A stretch of DNA of 25,623 bases from NCBI GenBank assembly GCA_964542425.1, contig CAZIUB010000048.1:1-25623 (forward strand). Reading direction: 5' to 3'. The notes under the pieces are model-generated. The model made no database searches. It saw only the letters and a list, made by a program, of their open reading frames with translations, and was not told the DNA's origin. Position 1 is the stretch's first letter. Every line of letters starts with the position of its first letter. The stretch is from Dongia_A sp964542425 (lineage in GTDB: Bacteria > Pseudomonadota > Alphaproteobacteria > Dongiales > Dongiaceae). Below, in pieces: positions 8,177-15,048 of the stretch. Made by a program: the position numbers and the translations under genes.

Positions 8177-8300
8177 GGCCGATTCGCCAATATGACGCCG
8201 CCGGCGCGCGTCGGCGGGTACCATCTTGCCGAAAAATGCGCCGACTTTCGCGGCGGCATCCGAGCGCTTCATGGATCACGCTTTTCCGAAAGTTGGCGCT
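8177..8300 (-). repeat. Dispersed stem-loop repeat, type 3 (copy C, with tail)
   Basis: Read on the minus strand, the 64-bp stem-loop (8237-8300) begins AGCGCCAACTTTCG and ends CGAAAGTCGGCGCA, followed by a tail with GATGGTACCCGCCG, a GC-rich short palindrome, and GAATCGGCC. The order and spacing match the copy at 22440-22564. The outer pair at positions 3 and 62 is C-G here and T-A in the other copies, which preserves pairing. It spans the gap between the amidohydrolase and ligase genes and codes for the last residues of the amidohydrolase. Confidence 0.8.
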
Positions 8301-9117
8301 GGGCAAGATTGGCATCGGCGAGCGCCGCCACGATCGCGCGCCGCAGAACTTCAGCCCAGCGCGCCTGGCCGTCGGGGGTCTCGATCAAATCCTGGCGGAT
8401 TTCCAGAAGCGCGTGCGGCAGGCCCAGAGCCTCGGCATGGGCCACGATCGAATAGCCGTGCTCGTCGCGCCCCGAATAGGGCTCGTTGTCGCCGACGCAA
8501 AGCTCGGGCTCCGCCGCCAACCGGCGCATCAACGGCACCGGCACGCTTGCGTCCCGATTCCACAGGATGCCGACATGCCACGGCCGCTCGAAACCGTTCA
8601 TCGAAGGGGTGAAAGAGTGCAGCGATAGAATGACCACGTGATCGAACTTCGTCCGTTGCGATCGGATGAGCTCGGCCAAGGCCGCATGATACGGGTGGTA
8701 GATTTCCCGGGCCCGCGCCGATCGCTCGGCCTCGGTCAATCCGCGATTCCCCGGAATCGGCGTGCGATCGCTTTCCTGCGCGATCGAACTCGGATCGTCG
8801 AGCCGGCGATTGCAATCGATCACCAGGCGCGAGTAATTGGCGAGCATGAGCGGCGCTTCCAGGCCCTCGGCCAAATGCCGCGCCAATCCAGCGATGCCGA
8901 TGTCCCAGGCGATGTGCTGATCGAGTTCGCGTGGCCCCAGGCCCAATTGGCCGAGTCCCGCCGGGAACGCCCTGCCAGCATGATCGCTGTAGAGAACCAG
9001 GGGCGCTGGCCCCGAAACATTCACCAGCGTGAAGGGCGGGGGGTCGTCCGGGCCCAACAACCGGTTCGGGACAAGGGTTGGCGAGGGTTCCTGCATCATG
9101 GTTGGATTGACCGCCAT
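8269..9117 (-). CDS. N-formylglutamate amidohydrolase family protein
   Basis: A 282-residue member of the N-formylglutamate amidohydrolase family (PF05013). This family hydrolyses N-formyl-L-glutamate to formate and glutamate at the end of one histidine-degradation route; many members lie outside hut operons and have other or unknown acyl-amide substrates. Visible family features are VLYSDHAGRAFPAG, DIGIAGLARHLAE, NYSRLVIDCNR, YHPYHAALAELI, ILSLHSFTPSMNG, HVGILWNRD, NEPYSGRDEHGYSI and LEIRQDLI. I place the start at the ATG at 9117 with a GGAA about five bases ahead; ATG 9099 is possible. No hut genes are near; the next gene downstream is the ATP-dependent ligase. The last nine or so codons lie inside a dispersed repeat. 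Confidence 0.88.
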   Translation of the reverse strand: MAVNPTMMQEPSPTLVPNRLLGPDDPPPFTLVNVSGPAPLVLYSDHAGRAFPAGLGQLGLGPRELDQHIAWDIGIAGLARHLAEGLEAPLMLANYSRLVIDCNRRLDDPSSIAQESDRTPIPGNRGLTEAERSARAREIYHPYHAALAELIRSQRTKFDHVVILSLHSFTPSMNGFERPWHVGILWNRDASVPVPLMRRLAAEPELCVGDNEPYSGRDEHGYSIVAHAEALGLPHALLEIRQDLIETPDGQARWAEVLRRAIVAALADANLAQRQLSEKRDP

Positions 9118-9213
9118 TCGTGTTCCACAGAATAGAAGAACCCCCAGCGCTTGTCGATCCGAACGGCCAATCCCTATCGATAGCAATTTAACTTGTCCGG
9201 TATTCGTGACACG

Positions 9214-9559
9214 TCAATTGACCGCTGCTTGTTGTGGTTGCGCCTGTGGGTAAGGCGTAGCCTTATCCACAGGCGTCTGGCGCCGAGCGGCATTAAGCGG
9301 CCAGGGATTGGGCTTGTCGATGAGTTGGCCTTGGTGGTCGTAGCGGGCGAGGCAACGAGGCCCATGGTAGAGGGCGAGTGTGCCGTCGGGATAGTCGTGG
9401 ACGCGGACCTTGGCCTTGACGAAGTGCGGGCGCAGCGGGCTTTGCGGCAGTTGCAGGACGAGCCGGCGATAGCGCAAGGGTGTTGTCGTTGCCGACGACA
9501 CGGTCCTCCCGGATGCACAGGATATCGCGCCAGGCGCCCGCGCGATCGGGCACGAAAGC
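9214..9559 (-). pseudogene. Transposase C-terminal remnant (ISNCY/IS1202-like), frameshifted
   Basis: Two minus-strand frames together give the end of a transposase: FVPDRAGAWRDILCIREDRV-VGNDNT in one, then RYRRLVLQLPQSPLRPHFVK, AKVRVHDYPDGTLALYHGPR and CLARYDHQGQLID in the other, ending at a stop at 9214-9216. The two frames join near 9483-9487 if one C of a CCC run is removed. The upstream catalytic part is absent: 9560-9710 shows nothing recognisable. This is a decayed fragment, and it marks the left edge of the accessory stretch. Confidence 0.75.
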
Positions 9560-9710
9560 CGAACCCGGCTCTACTCACGCCGTTCAAGCGGCGTTCCCCG
9601 AGCCCTTCGGTCTCGGCCCTTTGGGTAACGATCCGTCGCGCGTGACGGCGGTTAAGCGCACCGTCGCCTGGAATCTGTGTCCCCGAAAGGGTGCTCCCGG
9701 CACCGCCAGT

Positions 9711-9738
9711 TTGACAAATGTTGTCAAATTTGACAACA
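9711..9738 (+). promoter_or_regulatory. Probable autoregulatory operator and -35 box of the first toxin-antitoxin pair
   Basis: A perfect 20-bp palindrome, TGTTGTCAAATTTGACAACA (9719-9738), ends on the A of the toxin ATG. A consensus TTGACA (9711-9716) stands just ahead, and the same TTTGACA word recurs in the palindrome. Antitoxins with helix-turn-helix folds commonly bind such palindromes to repress their own operon; that binding is inferred. Confidence 0.6.
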
Positions 9739-10094
9739 TGCATCTAGTGAGCAGAGACACAAGACCGATTTCTTGGGTGAAGGCTGCCCGCAAGGATGTC
9801 GAGAAGTTCCCCGAAGGGGCGCAAACCGAAATTCTGCGCGCCCTGACCATCGCCGCCGAAGGCCGGAAGGCCGACATTGCCAAACCAATGAAAGGATTTG
9901 GCTCCGGCATATTCGAGGTTGCCCTTGCCTGGCGCGGCGGTGCCTACAGGGCGGTTTATGCCGTGCTAATCGACGAAGCCGTTTGGGTTGTGCACGCCTT
10001 CCAGAAGAAATCGAAGACAGGCATCAAAACGCCCAAGGCTGAGATCGGGCTTGTCCGCCACCGAATCAAACGCTTAAAGGAGATACTGCGATGA
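9738..10094 (+). CDS. RelE/HigB-like toxin (phage-derived Gp49-like, COG4679 type)
   Basis: A 118-residue protein. Residues from SWVKAARKDVEKFPEGAQTE through ALTIAAEGRKADIAKPMKGF, GIFEVALAWRGGAYRAVYAV, VWVVHAFQKKSKTGIKTPKA and IKRLKEILR match the Gp49/HigB branch of the RelE superfamily, which are usually ribosome-dependent mRNA endonucleases. The positively charged FQKKSK-TPxxEI segment is the conserved core. The ATG at 9738 lies at the edge of the operator; a GTG at 9747 (VSRDTRPISW) is an alternative start if transcription begins inside the palindrome. The downstream antitoxin overlaps by four bases (ATGA), so the two are cotranslated. Confidence 0.85.
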   Translation: MHLVSRDTRPISWVKAARKDVEKFPEGAQTEILRALTIAAEGRKADIAKPMKGFGSGIFEVALAWRGGAYRAVYAVLIDEAVWVVHAFQKKSKTGIKTPKAEIGLVRHRIKRLKEILR

Positions 10095-10402
10095 CCAAGA
10101 ACACTGAAATAACGCGGGGCAGCGGCAACGTCTTCCGCGACTTCGGCCATCCAAACGCCGACCTCGAACAATTAAAATCCATCCTGGCCGCCAAGATCAT
10201 CGGCGTGCTGGATGACAAGGAGATTTCCGTGCGCAAGGCGCAGACAATCACCAGCATCGCAGCAGCGGACTTTTCACGCATCCGCAATGCGCAGCTCGAT
10301 CGCTTCACCGTTGACCGGCTGATGACCATTCTCAACCGGCTCGACCAGCAGGTGAAGATTCGGGTTTCCGTTCAGCCACACTCCGAACTGGTGCGCGCCT
10401 GA
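10091..10402 (+). CDS. XRE-family antitoxin (HTH_37 / COG5606 type)
   Basis: A 103-residue helix-turn-helix protein: FRDFGHPNADLEQLKSILAA KIIGVLDD, then KAQTITSIAAADFSRIRNAQ as the HTH, and LDRFTVDRLMTILNRLDQQV. This is the usual partner of Gp49-like toxins in toxin-first modules. It starts at an ATG that overlaps the toxin stop (ATGA at 10091-10094), behind a good GGAG ribosome site. It probably neutralises the toxin and represses the operon at the palindrome at 9719-9738. Confidence 0.87.
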   Translation: MTKNTEITRGSGNVFRDFGHPNADLEQLKSILAAKIIGVLDDKEISVRKAQTITSIAAADFSRIRNAQLDRFTVDRLMTILNRLDQQVKIRVSVQPHSELVRA

Positions 10403-10587
10403 CAGGATAATTGCCGCGAATCCTCGCGTCTTCTCTCCGGCTCAGGATCGGCACGGAAGGCTGTTCGCAGGACCCCCTCTGACTCCTTCTCTCCGCCGCT
10501 ACGCCACGCGGCCTTTCTTTCTTTTATCGGCTGGCACATCACCGTCGCCGGCCGCAAGCGCAAGCGCTTCTCCACTTCGTTCCGACC

Positions 10588-11031
10588 TTGCGGGTGCCGC
10601 CGCCGCCAGCGCGAAAATCCGCGCGGCGCCGGCCGCGGGGCCAGCCCATTCGACCCTTCAGCAAGGGTTACAGTTACAGCGACCTCAAGGGTAGAAAGAC
10701 ACGCGTCTCACTCAAGGCTTATCTCTTCGCGCCGCATACATTTCTACTGGCATGGACGCGCGAGACCGTACATTTGGTGAATACGTCCAGATTTGCAGCC
10801 AGGGTGGAAGGAAAAAGCGGACTGGCCAGGCTCGGGATCGCGGTTCATTTGACCGCGCCGACGATACACGCGGGGTTCAAGGGTCAAATTCAGCTGGAGA
10901 TGTACAACTTTGGCCCCAACGAAATCATCCTGGATGTTGGCATGCCGATCTGCCAACTCATCTTCGAAGTAACATTTGGCACTCCCGCTAAGGGATACGC
11001 CGGCATGTTCTCTGACCAAGTTGCTTCGTAG
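10588..11031 (+). pseudogene. dCTP deaminase/dUTPase-fold protein, N-terminally truncated
   Basis: The open frame reads 147 residues from a TTG at 10588, but recognisable homology only begins near residue 31 (about 10680). From there it follows the dCTP deaminase fold: FLLAWTRETVHLVNTSRFAA, RVEGKSGLARLGIAVHLTAP, TIHAGFKGQIQLEMYNFGPN, then EIILDVGMPICQLIFEVTF. The RVEGKSGLARLG phosphate-binding segment and the catalytic Glu in QIQLEMYN are kept, but the N-terminal strands (roughly 60-90 residues in full-length enzymes) are missing, and the preceding residues are a Pro/Arg-rich low-complexity stretch. No ATG or ribosome site is found for it. It is probably a remnant; a short working protein is not excluded. 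Confidence 0.65.
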
Positions 11032-11043
11032 GAAGCAACTTGG
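11016..11043. terminator. Perfect 12-bp hairpin at the dCTP-deaminase stop codon
   Basis: CCAAGTTGCTTC-GTAG-GAAGCAACTTGG: 12-bp perfect arms with a 4-base loop that contains the TAG stop of the upstream frame. No T-run follows on either strand, so simple intrinsic termination is not assured. Position, at the end of a rightward gene and facing the leftward antitoxin gene, fits a bidirectional stop or an RNA-stabilising hairpin. Confidence 0.5.
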
Positions 11044-11110
11044 GACAGTTGAGCCAATGGCGCACGGTCGCGACGAGGCGGCGCTTCGATCCGGAGAACA
11101 TGTCCTGCCA

Positions 11111-11422
11111 CTAAGCGGCTTGCGCTTCATTTGCCAGGGCCCGCTTGACCGCCTTGGGGTCACGCCGAATCACCTGCAGCAGCGCCGCCGCCGGCCCGGT
11201 CGGGTGCCGCTCTCCGCTCTCCCATTTCTGCAACGTCTTGAGCCCGAGATGGAAGGTTCGCGCAAACTCGGCCTGCGACATCTTCAGATTGACGCGGAGT
11301 GTGCGCACGTCGTCTGGCCCGAAGGTGTGGACCCGATGCCCAGCGCGCTTGCCCTTCGTGTAGGCGAGCGCGTCACCCATCGCCTCAATCAACTCCGCGC
11401 CTATCGTCTTCTTCTTTGCCAT
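11111..11422 (-). CDS. XRE-family antitoxin/transcription regulator (HigA/MqsA C-domain-like)
   Basis: A 103-residue protein with a canonical helix-turn-helix: VRTLRVNLKMSQAEFARTFH, LGLKTLQKWESGERHPTGPA, AALLQVI. The N-terminal AELIEAMGDALAYTKGK segment is typical of antitoxins following RelE-type toxins. Its start overlaps the toxin reading frame by 22 bases, and it is downstream of the toxin, the HigBA-like order. It probably binds the toxin and represses the inverted repeat upstream of the pair. Confidence 0.87.
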   Translation of the reverse strand: MAKKKTIGAELIEAMGDALAYTKGKRAGHRVHTFGPDDVRTLRVNLKMSQAEFARTFHLGLKTLQKWESGERHPTGPAAALLQVIRRDPKAVKRALANEAQAA

Positions 11423-11793
11423 GTCATTCTCGCTTTCGTCGTTAATTTCGCGTGCGTAGCCGCGGCTTTGGCAGCGGCCTTGATCTCCGCCGCAAGCTTG
11501 GAAAGCGCGCGCTTCTCGTCAGGCGTCAGATCGTCCGTCTCGCTTTTGCCGTAAATCAGCAAGGCAAAGATCGGATGCGACTCATCATGACTGTAGTAGA
11601 TCACGCGTGCGCCGCCGCTCTTGCCTTTGCCCTTGGCCTGCCATCGCAGTTTTCGGATGCCGCCGGTGCCAGGTATCACGGCGCCGGCGGTTGGATTCGC
11701 CGCCAAAAAGGCAATCAAATCGAGCCGTTCGCCCGTTGCCAGAATTGCGTCCGCGCGCCGGCTGAATGGCTTGCTTTCGACTACCGTCTGCAT
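11401..11793 (-). CDS. RelE/HigB-like toxin (PF06296 type)
   Basis: A 130-residue protein. The core GERLDLIAFLAANPTAGAVI, PGTGGIRKLRWQAKGKGKSG, GARVIYYSHDESHPIFALLI and YGKSETDDLTPDEKRALSKL is characteristic of the PF06296 branch of RelE toxins. The C-terminus carries a lysine/alanine-rich tail (about residues 105-130), longer than typical. It is first in a leftward pair with the XRE antitoxin. AAGGA lies almost against the ATG at 11793, unusually close, so weak or leaderless initiation is possible. Confidence 0.85.
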   Translation of the reverse strand: MQTVVESKPFSRRADAILATGERLDLIAFLAANPTAGAVIPGTGGIRKLRWQAKGKGKSGGARVIYYSHDESHPIFALLIYGKSETDDLTPDEKRALSKLAAEIKAAAKAAATHAKLTTKARMTWQRRRR

Positions 11794-11798
11794 TTCCT

Positions 11799-11821
11799 TG
11801 TATACCCCAATGGGGGATATC
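11799..11821 (-). promoter_or_regulatory. Candidate operator of the second toxin-antitoxin pair
   Basis: An inverted repeat, GTATACCCCAATGGGGGATATC on the + strand (arms TATACCCC / GGGGGATA), lies 6-28 bases upstream of the toxin start. It contains a TATAC element that could serve as a -10 box for leftward transcription. Binding by the XRE antitoxin is inferred by analogy. Confidence 0.45.
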
Positions 11822-12051
11822 TGGCAAGGGGATCATGGCCGGGGATCATGGCCGGCGTAAATGCCTCGATCACACGCCGAAACTGGCCAAACCACCACAC
11901 CCGGCAAAGGCCGCAATCCGCGCGATCGCGGCGCTGCGTCCAAGCCGCCACCCTGGCATTCCTTGTCGCCACGCGGCTTGATCCCCGATCCGGGACACGG
12001 CCATAGTAGGACCGATCGACCAATTCGGGGTTTCCCATTTCGGAGTTTCAT

Positions 12052-13320
12052 GTGTCCGATCGCGCCTTGCTGATCTCCATGTTCCAGGCTTCCATCGGCG
12101 CGGTCGATCCGCTGCGCATTCTCAGCCCCCATCTACCGCCCCGACCCAAGGGCCGGACGCTGGTCATCGGCGCCGGCAAGGCCGCCGCCGCCATGGCCAA
12201 GGCGGTCGAGGATTCGTGGGACGGGGAGTTGGATGGCCTGGTCGTCACCCGATACCGGCATGGGCTTCCCCTGCGCAGGATCGAAGTCGTCGAGGCCGCC
12301 CATCCGGTGCCCGATGCCGCCGGCCAACAGGCGGCGCGGCGCATCCTGGACAAGGTCCGGGGCTTGAGCGGCGACGATCTGGTTCTGTGCCTGATTTCGG
12401 GCGGGGGCTCGGCGCTGCTCGCCATTCCGGCGCCGGGCTTGAGCCTTGCCGACAAGCAGGCGATCAACAAGGCGCTCTTGAAAAGCGGCGCCAACATCGT
12501 CGAGATGAATATCGTGCGCAAGCATTTGAGCGCGATCAAGGGCGGGCGGTTGGCGGCGGCGGCGCATCCGGCCAAGGTCGTGAGCCTGTTGATCTCCGAC
12601 GTGCCCGGCGACGACCCATCGGTGATCGCATCGGGACCGACGGTTGCCGATCCTTCGAGCGCCGCCGACGCGCGGGCAGTGCTGGCCAAGTACAAGATCG
12701 CGGCGCCCGAGGCCGTCACGCGTTACCTCGCCTCGCCCGCATGCGAGACGCCCAAACCCGGCGACCCTCGGCTCCTGGGCGCGACCACGAAGATTATCGG
12801 CACACCGCAGGCCGCACTCGAGGCGGCGGCGGCACTTGCCAAACAGGCCGGGTTCGCCCCCATCATCCTCGGAGATCTCGAAGGCGAGGCCAGCGACGTG
12901 GCCCTGGTTCATGCCGGCATCGCGCGCCAGGTGGCCCGGCACGGACAGCCGATCCCGGGACCGGCGGCCATCATTTCGGGCGGGGAAACCACGGTCACCG
13001 TTCGTGGTCAGGGCCGGGGCGGTCGCAACGCCGAATTCCTGCTAGCGCTGGCGGTGGCGTTGGACCGGCATCCCGGAATCGCCGCCATCGCCGGAGACAC
13101 CGATGGCATCGACGGCACCGAGGACAATGCCGCCGCCGTCCTCTTTGCCGATTCGTTGGCGCGCGCCGAGGCGCTCGGCCTCGATGCCAAGAAGATGCTG
13201 GCCGACAACGATGGCCATGGATTCTTTTCCGGCCTAGGGGACTTGATCGTCACCGGCCCCACCCGTACCAATGTCAACGACTTCCGTGCCATCCTGGTCC
13301 GACCGGCGGATGGAAGGTAG
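12052..13320 (+). CDS. Glycerate 2-kinase (MOFRL family, GckA/TtuD-like)
   Basis: A 422-residue protein spanning both domains of the MOFRL glycerate kinase family, which makes 2-phosphoglycerate from D-glycerate and ATP; some members act as hydroxypyruvate reductases by older naming. Motifs: VIGAGKAAAAMA with GAGK at residues 40-43, LISGGGSALLAIP from residue 114, a KHLSAIKGGRLA segment, DVPGDDPSVIASGPT, ISGGETTVTV, GRGGRNAEFLLALA and AGDTDGIDGTEDNA. The GTG start at 12052 has GGAG seven bases ahead. It precedes pyruvate kinase by 175 bases on the same strand, and its product enters glycolysis just upstream of phosphoenolpyruvate, so the pairing makes metabolic sense. Confidence 0.92.
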   Translation: MSDRALLISMFQASIGAVDPLRILSPHLPPRPKGRTLVIGAGKAAAAMAKAVEDSWDGELDGLVVTRYRHGLPLRRIEVVEAAHPVPDAAGQQAARRILDKVRGLSGDDLVLCLISGGGSALLAIPAPGLSLADKQAINKALLKSGANIVEMNIVRKHLSAIKGGRLAAAAHPAKVVSLLISDVPGDDPSVIASGPTVADPSSAADARAVLAKYKIAAPEAVTRYLASPACETPKPGDPRLLGATTKIIGTPQAALEAAAALAKQAGFAPIILGDLEGEASDVALVHAGIARQVARHGQPIPGPAAIISGGETTVTVRGQGRGGRNAEFLLALAVALDRHPGIAAIAGDTDGIDGTEDNAAAVLFADSLARAEALGLDAKKMLADNDGHGFFSGLGDLIVTGPTRTNVNDFRAILVRPADGR

Positions 13321-13357
13321 TGTGGCTTCGGATTGGATGGAGTCGCTTCTATTTTAC

Positions 13358-13434
13358 CGTCATGCCCGGGTTTGAGCCCTTCGCATCCATGGATCGCCAC
13401 CCACGGACTTGGGTCCCTAGGGCCGGCGATGACG
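13358..13434 (+). repeat. Dispersed palindromic repeat, type 2 (copy a)
   Basis: Begins CGTCATGCCCGGG and ends CCGGCGATGACG, with TTCGCATCCATGGATCGCC inside. It matches the reverse complement of 14949-15010. This class, with GTCATGCCCGGG ends, is common between alphaproteobacterial genes. It lies between the glycerate kinase stop and the pyruvate kinase start and carries a small central palindrome (ATCCATGGAT). Confidence 0.8.
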
Positions 13435-13495
13435 AACTGGGGTATGATGCGAATTCAGACGAAATGCATTTCGGCGGGACAAGGTTCAAAACAGC

Positions 13496-14914
13496 ATGAG
13501 ACGCCAGCGCAAGGCCAAGATCGTCGCCACCCTCGGGCCCTCCAGCGCCACGCCGGCGAAAATCGCGGCGATGTTTCGCGCCGGGGCCGACGTCTTTCGC
13601 CTGAATTTCAGCCACGGCAGCCATGACGATCACCGGCAGCGTCATGCGGCGATCCGCGGAATCGAGGAGAAATACGACCGGCCGATCGGCATCCTGATGG
13701 ATTTGCAGGGGCCGAAGCTGCGCGTGGGCATGTTCAAGGATGGCCCGGTCGAACTTGCCACCGGTCGGCGGTTTCGCCTCGATCTTTCGGAGAATCCAGG
13801 CAACGCCAAGCGGGCGAGCCTGCCGCATCCGGAGATTTTCGCCGCGTTGAAGGTCGGCACCAATCTCCTGCTGGATGACGGCAGGCTGCGCCTGGTGGTC
13901 AAGAAATGCGGCAAGGATTTCGCCGATTGCGAAATCCTGGTGGGAGGCAAGCTGTCCGATCGCAAGGGCGTCAACGTTCCGGACGTGGTGCTGCCGCTCT
14001 CGCCGCTCACGCGCAAGGATCGCGTCGATTTGCGCTACGGGCTCGACCTTGGCGTCGATTGGGTCGGCATGTCCTTCGTGCAGCGGCCCGAAGACGTGGC
14101 GGAACTGAAGAAGATCATCGCGGGGCGCGCCAAGATCATGTCCAAGCTGGAGAAGCCGGCCGCGATCGAAAGGCTGAGCGAGATCGTCGATCTTTCCGAC
14201 GCGGTGATGGTGGCGCGCGGCGATCTCGGCGTCGAATCGGCGCCCGAGGACGTGCCGGCGCTGCAAAAACAGATCATCGCCCAGGCAAGGCGCGCCGGCA
14301 GACCGGTCGTAGTGGCGACCCAGATGCTGGATTCGATGGTCGGCAACCCGGCGCCCACCAGGGCCGAGGTCTCGGACGTCGCCACCGCCATCTATGACGG
14401 CGCCGACGCGGTCATGCTGTCGGCCGAGACCGCGTCGGGTGCCTATCCTCTGGAATCGGTCGCCATGATGGACCGCATCATCGCGCGGGTGGAACGCGAT
14501 CCGACCTATCGGCGGATTCTGGACGCGCAGCACCCCGATCCGGAGCCGACCGGCAACGACGCCATCAGTGCCGCGGCGGCGCAAGTCGCCCACACGCTCT
14601 CGGTCGCCGCCATCGTCACCTACACGACCTCGGGCTCGACCGTGCTTCGGGTGGCGCGCGAGCGCCCGGGCGTGCCGATTCTGTGCCTGACCGAATCCAT
14701 GAACACGGCGCGCGCCATTTCCTTGGTTTGGGGGGCGCATTGCGTCCACACCACCGACCTCAAGCGCTTTTCCGAGATGGTCGAGAAATCCTGTCGCATC
14801 GCGCTCCGCGAGGAATTCGCCAAGGCAGGCGACCGGCTGGTGATCACCGCCGGGGTTCCCTTCGGCACGCCGGGATCGACCAACATCTTGCGAGTGGCCT
14901 GGGTCGAGGGTTGA
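13496..14914 (+). CDS. pyk: Pyruvate kinase
   Basis: A 472-residue, full-length pyruvate kinase converting phosphoenolpyruvate and ADP to pyruvate and ATP. It begins KAKIVATLGPSS, has FRLNFSHGSHDDH (substrate loop), GILMDLQGPKLRVG, and the active-site helix IMSKLEKPAAIERLSEI with catalytic Lys217, then DAVMVARGDLGVE with MVARGDLG around residues 238-245. It continues with VVVATQMLDSM, PTRAEVSDVA and DAVMLSAETASGAYPLE. The B domain (about 70-170) and the C-terminal regulatory domain are present. The signature reads KLEK where many enzymes have KIEN. AAGG precedes the ATG at 13496. The gene is flanked by inverted copies of the type 2 palindromic repeat. Confidence 0.95.
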   Translation: MRRQRKAKIVATLGPSSATPAKIAAMFRAGADVFRLNFSHGSHDDHRQRHAAIRGIEEKYDRPIGILMDLQGPKLRVGMFKDGPVELATGRRFRLDLSENPGNAKRASLPHPEIFAALKVGTNLLLDDGRLRLVVKKCGKDFADCEILVGGKLSDRKGVNVPDVVLPLSPLTRKDRVDLRYGLDLGVDWVGMSFVQRPEDVAELKKIIAGRAKIMSKLEKPAAIERLSEIVDLSDAVMVARGDLGVESAPEDVPALQKQIIAQARRAGRPVVVATQMLDSMVGNPAPTRAEVSDVATAIYDGADAVMLSAETASGAYPLESVAMMDRIIARVERDPTYRRILDAQHPDPEPTGNDAISAAAAQVAHTLSVAAIVTYTTSGSTVLRVARERPGVPILCLTESMNTARAISLVWGAHCVHTTDLKRFSEMVEKSCRIALREEFAKAGDRLVITAGVPFGTPGSTNILRVAWVEG

Positions 14915-14948
14915 GGGTTCGCAAGCACTTAAGCATCAGGCTCACTCT

Positions 14949-15010
14949 CGTCATCGCCGGACTTGATCCGGCGATCCATGGATGCGAAGGGCTCGAGCCC
15001 GGGCATGACG
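14949..15010 (-). repeat. Dispersed palindromic repeat, type 2 (copy b, inverted)
   Basis: The reverse complement (CGTCATGCCCGGG, then TTCGCATCCATGGATCGCC and CCGGCGATGACG) matches copy a at 13358-13434; this copy lacks about 15 bases of the other. It sits between the convergent ends of pyruvate kinase and the DUF2339 gene, where its hairpin may terminate transcription from both sides. Confidence 0.8.
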
Positions 15011-15048
15011 AATAGGGCCTGATCTTATTCGGTCGAGGGCTACGGCAA

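Noticed and set aside
7014..8315. Extended N-terminus of the ligase (57 extra residues)
   Set aside because: The extension only translates the dispersed stem-loop repeat, and the family begins at the ATG at 8144.
11826..11857. Short tandem GGGGATCATGGCC repeat
   Set aside because: Only two units of about 14 bp, with no associated gene or pairing; probably chance slippage.
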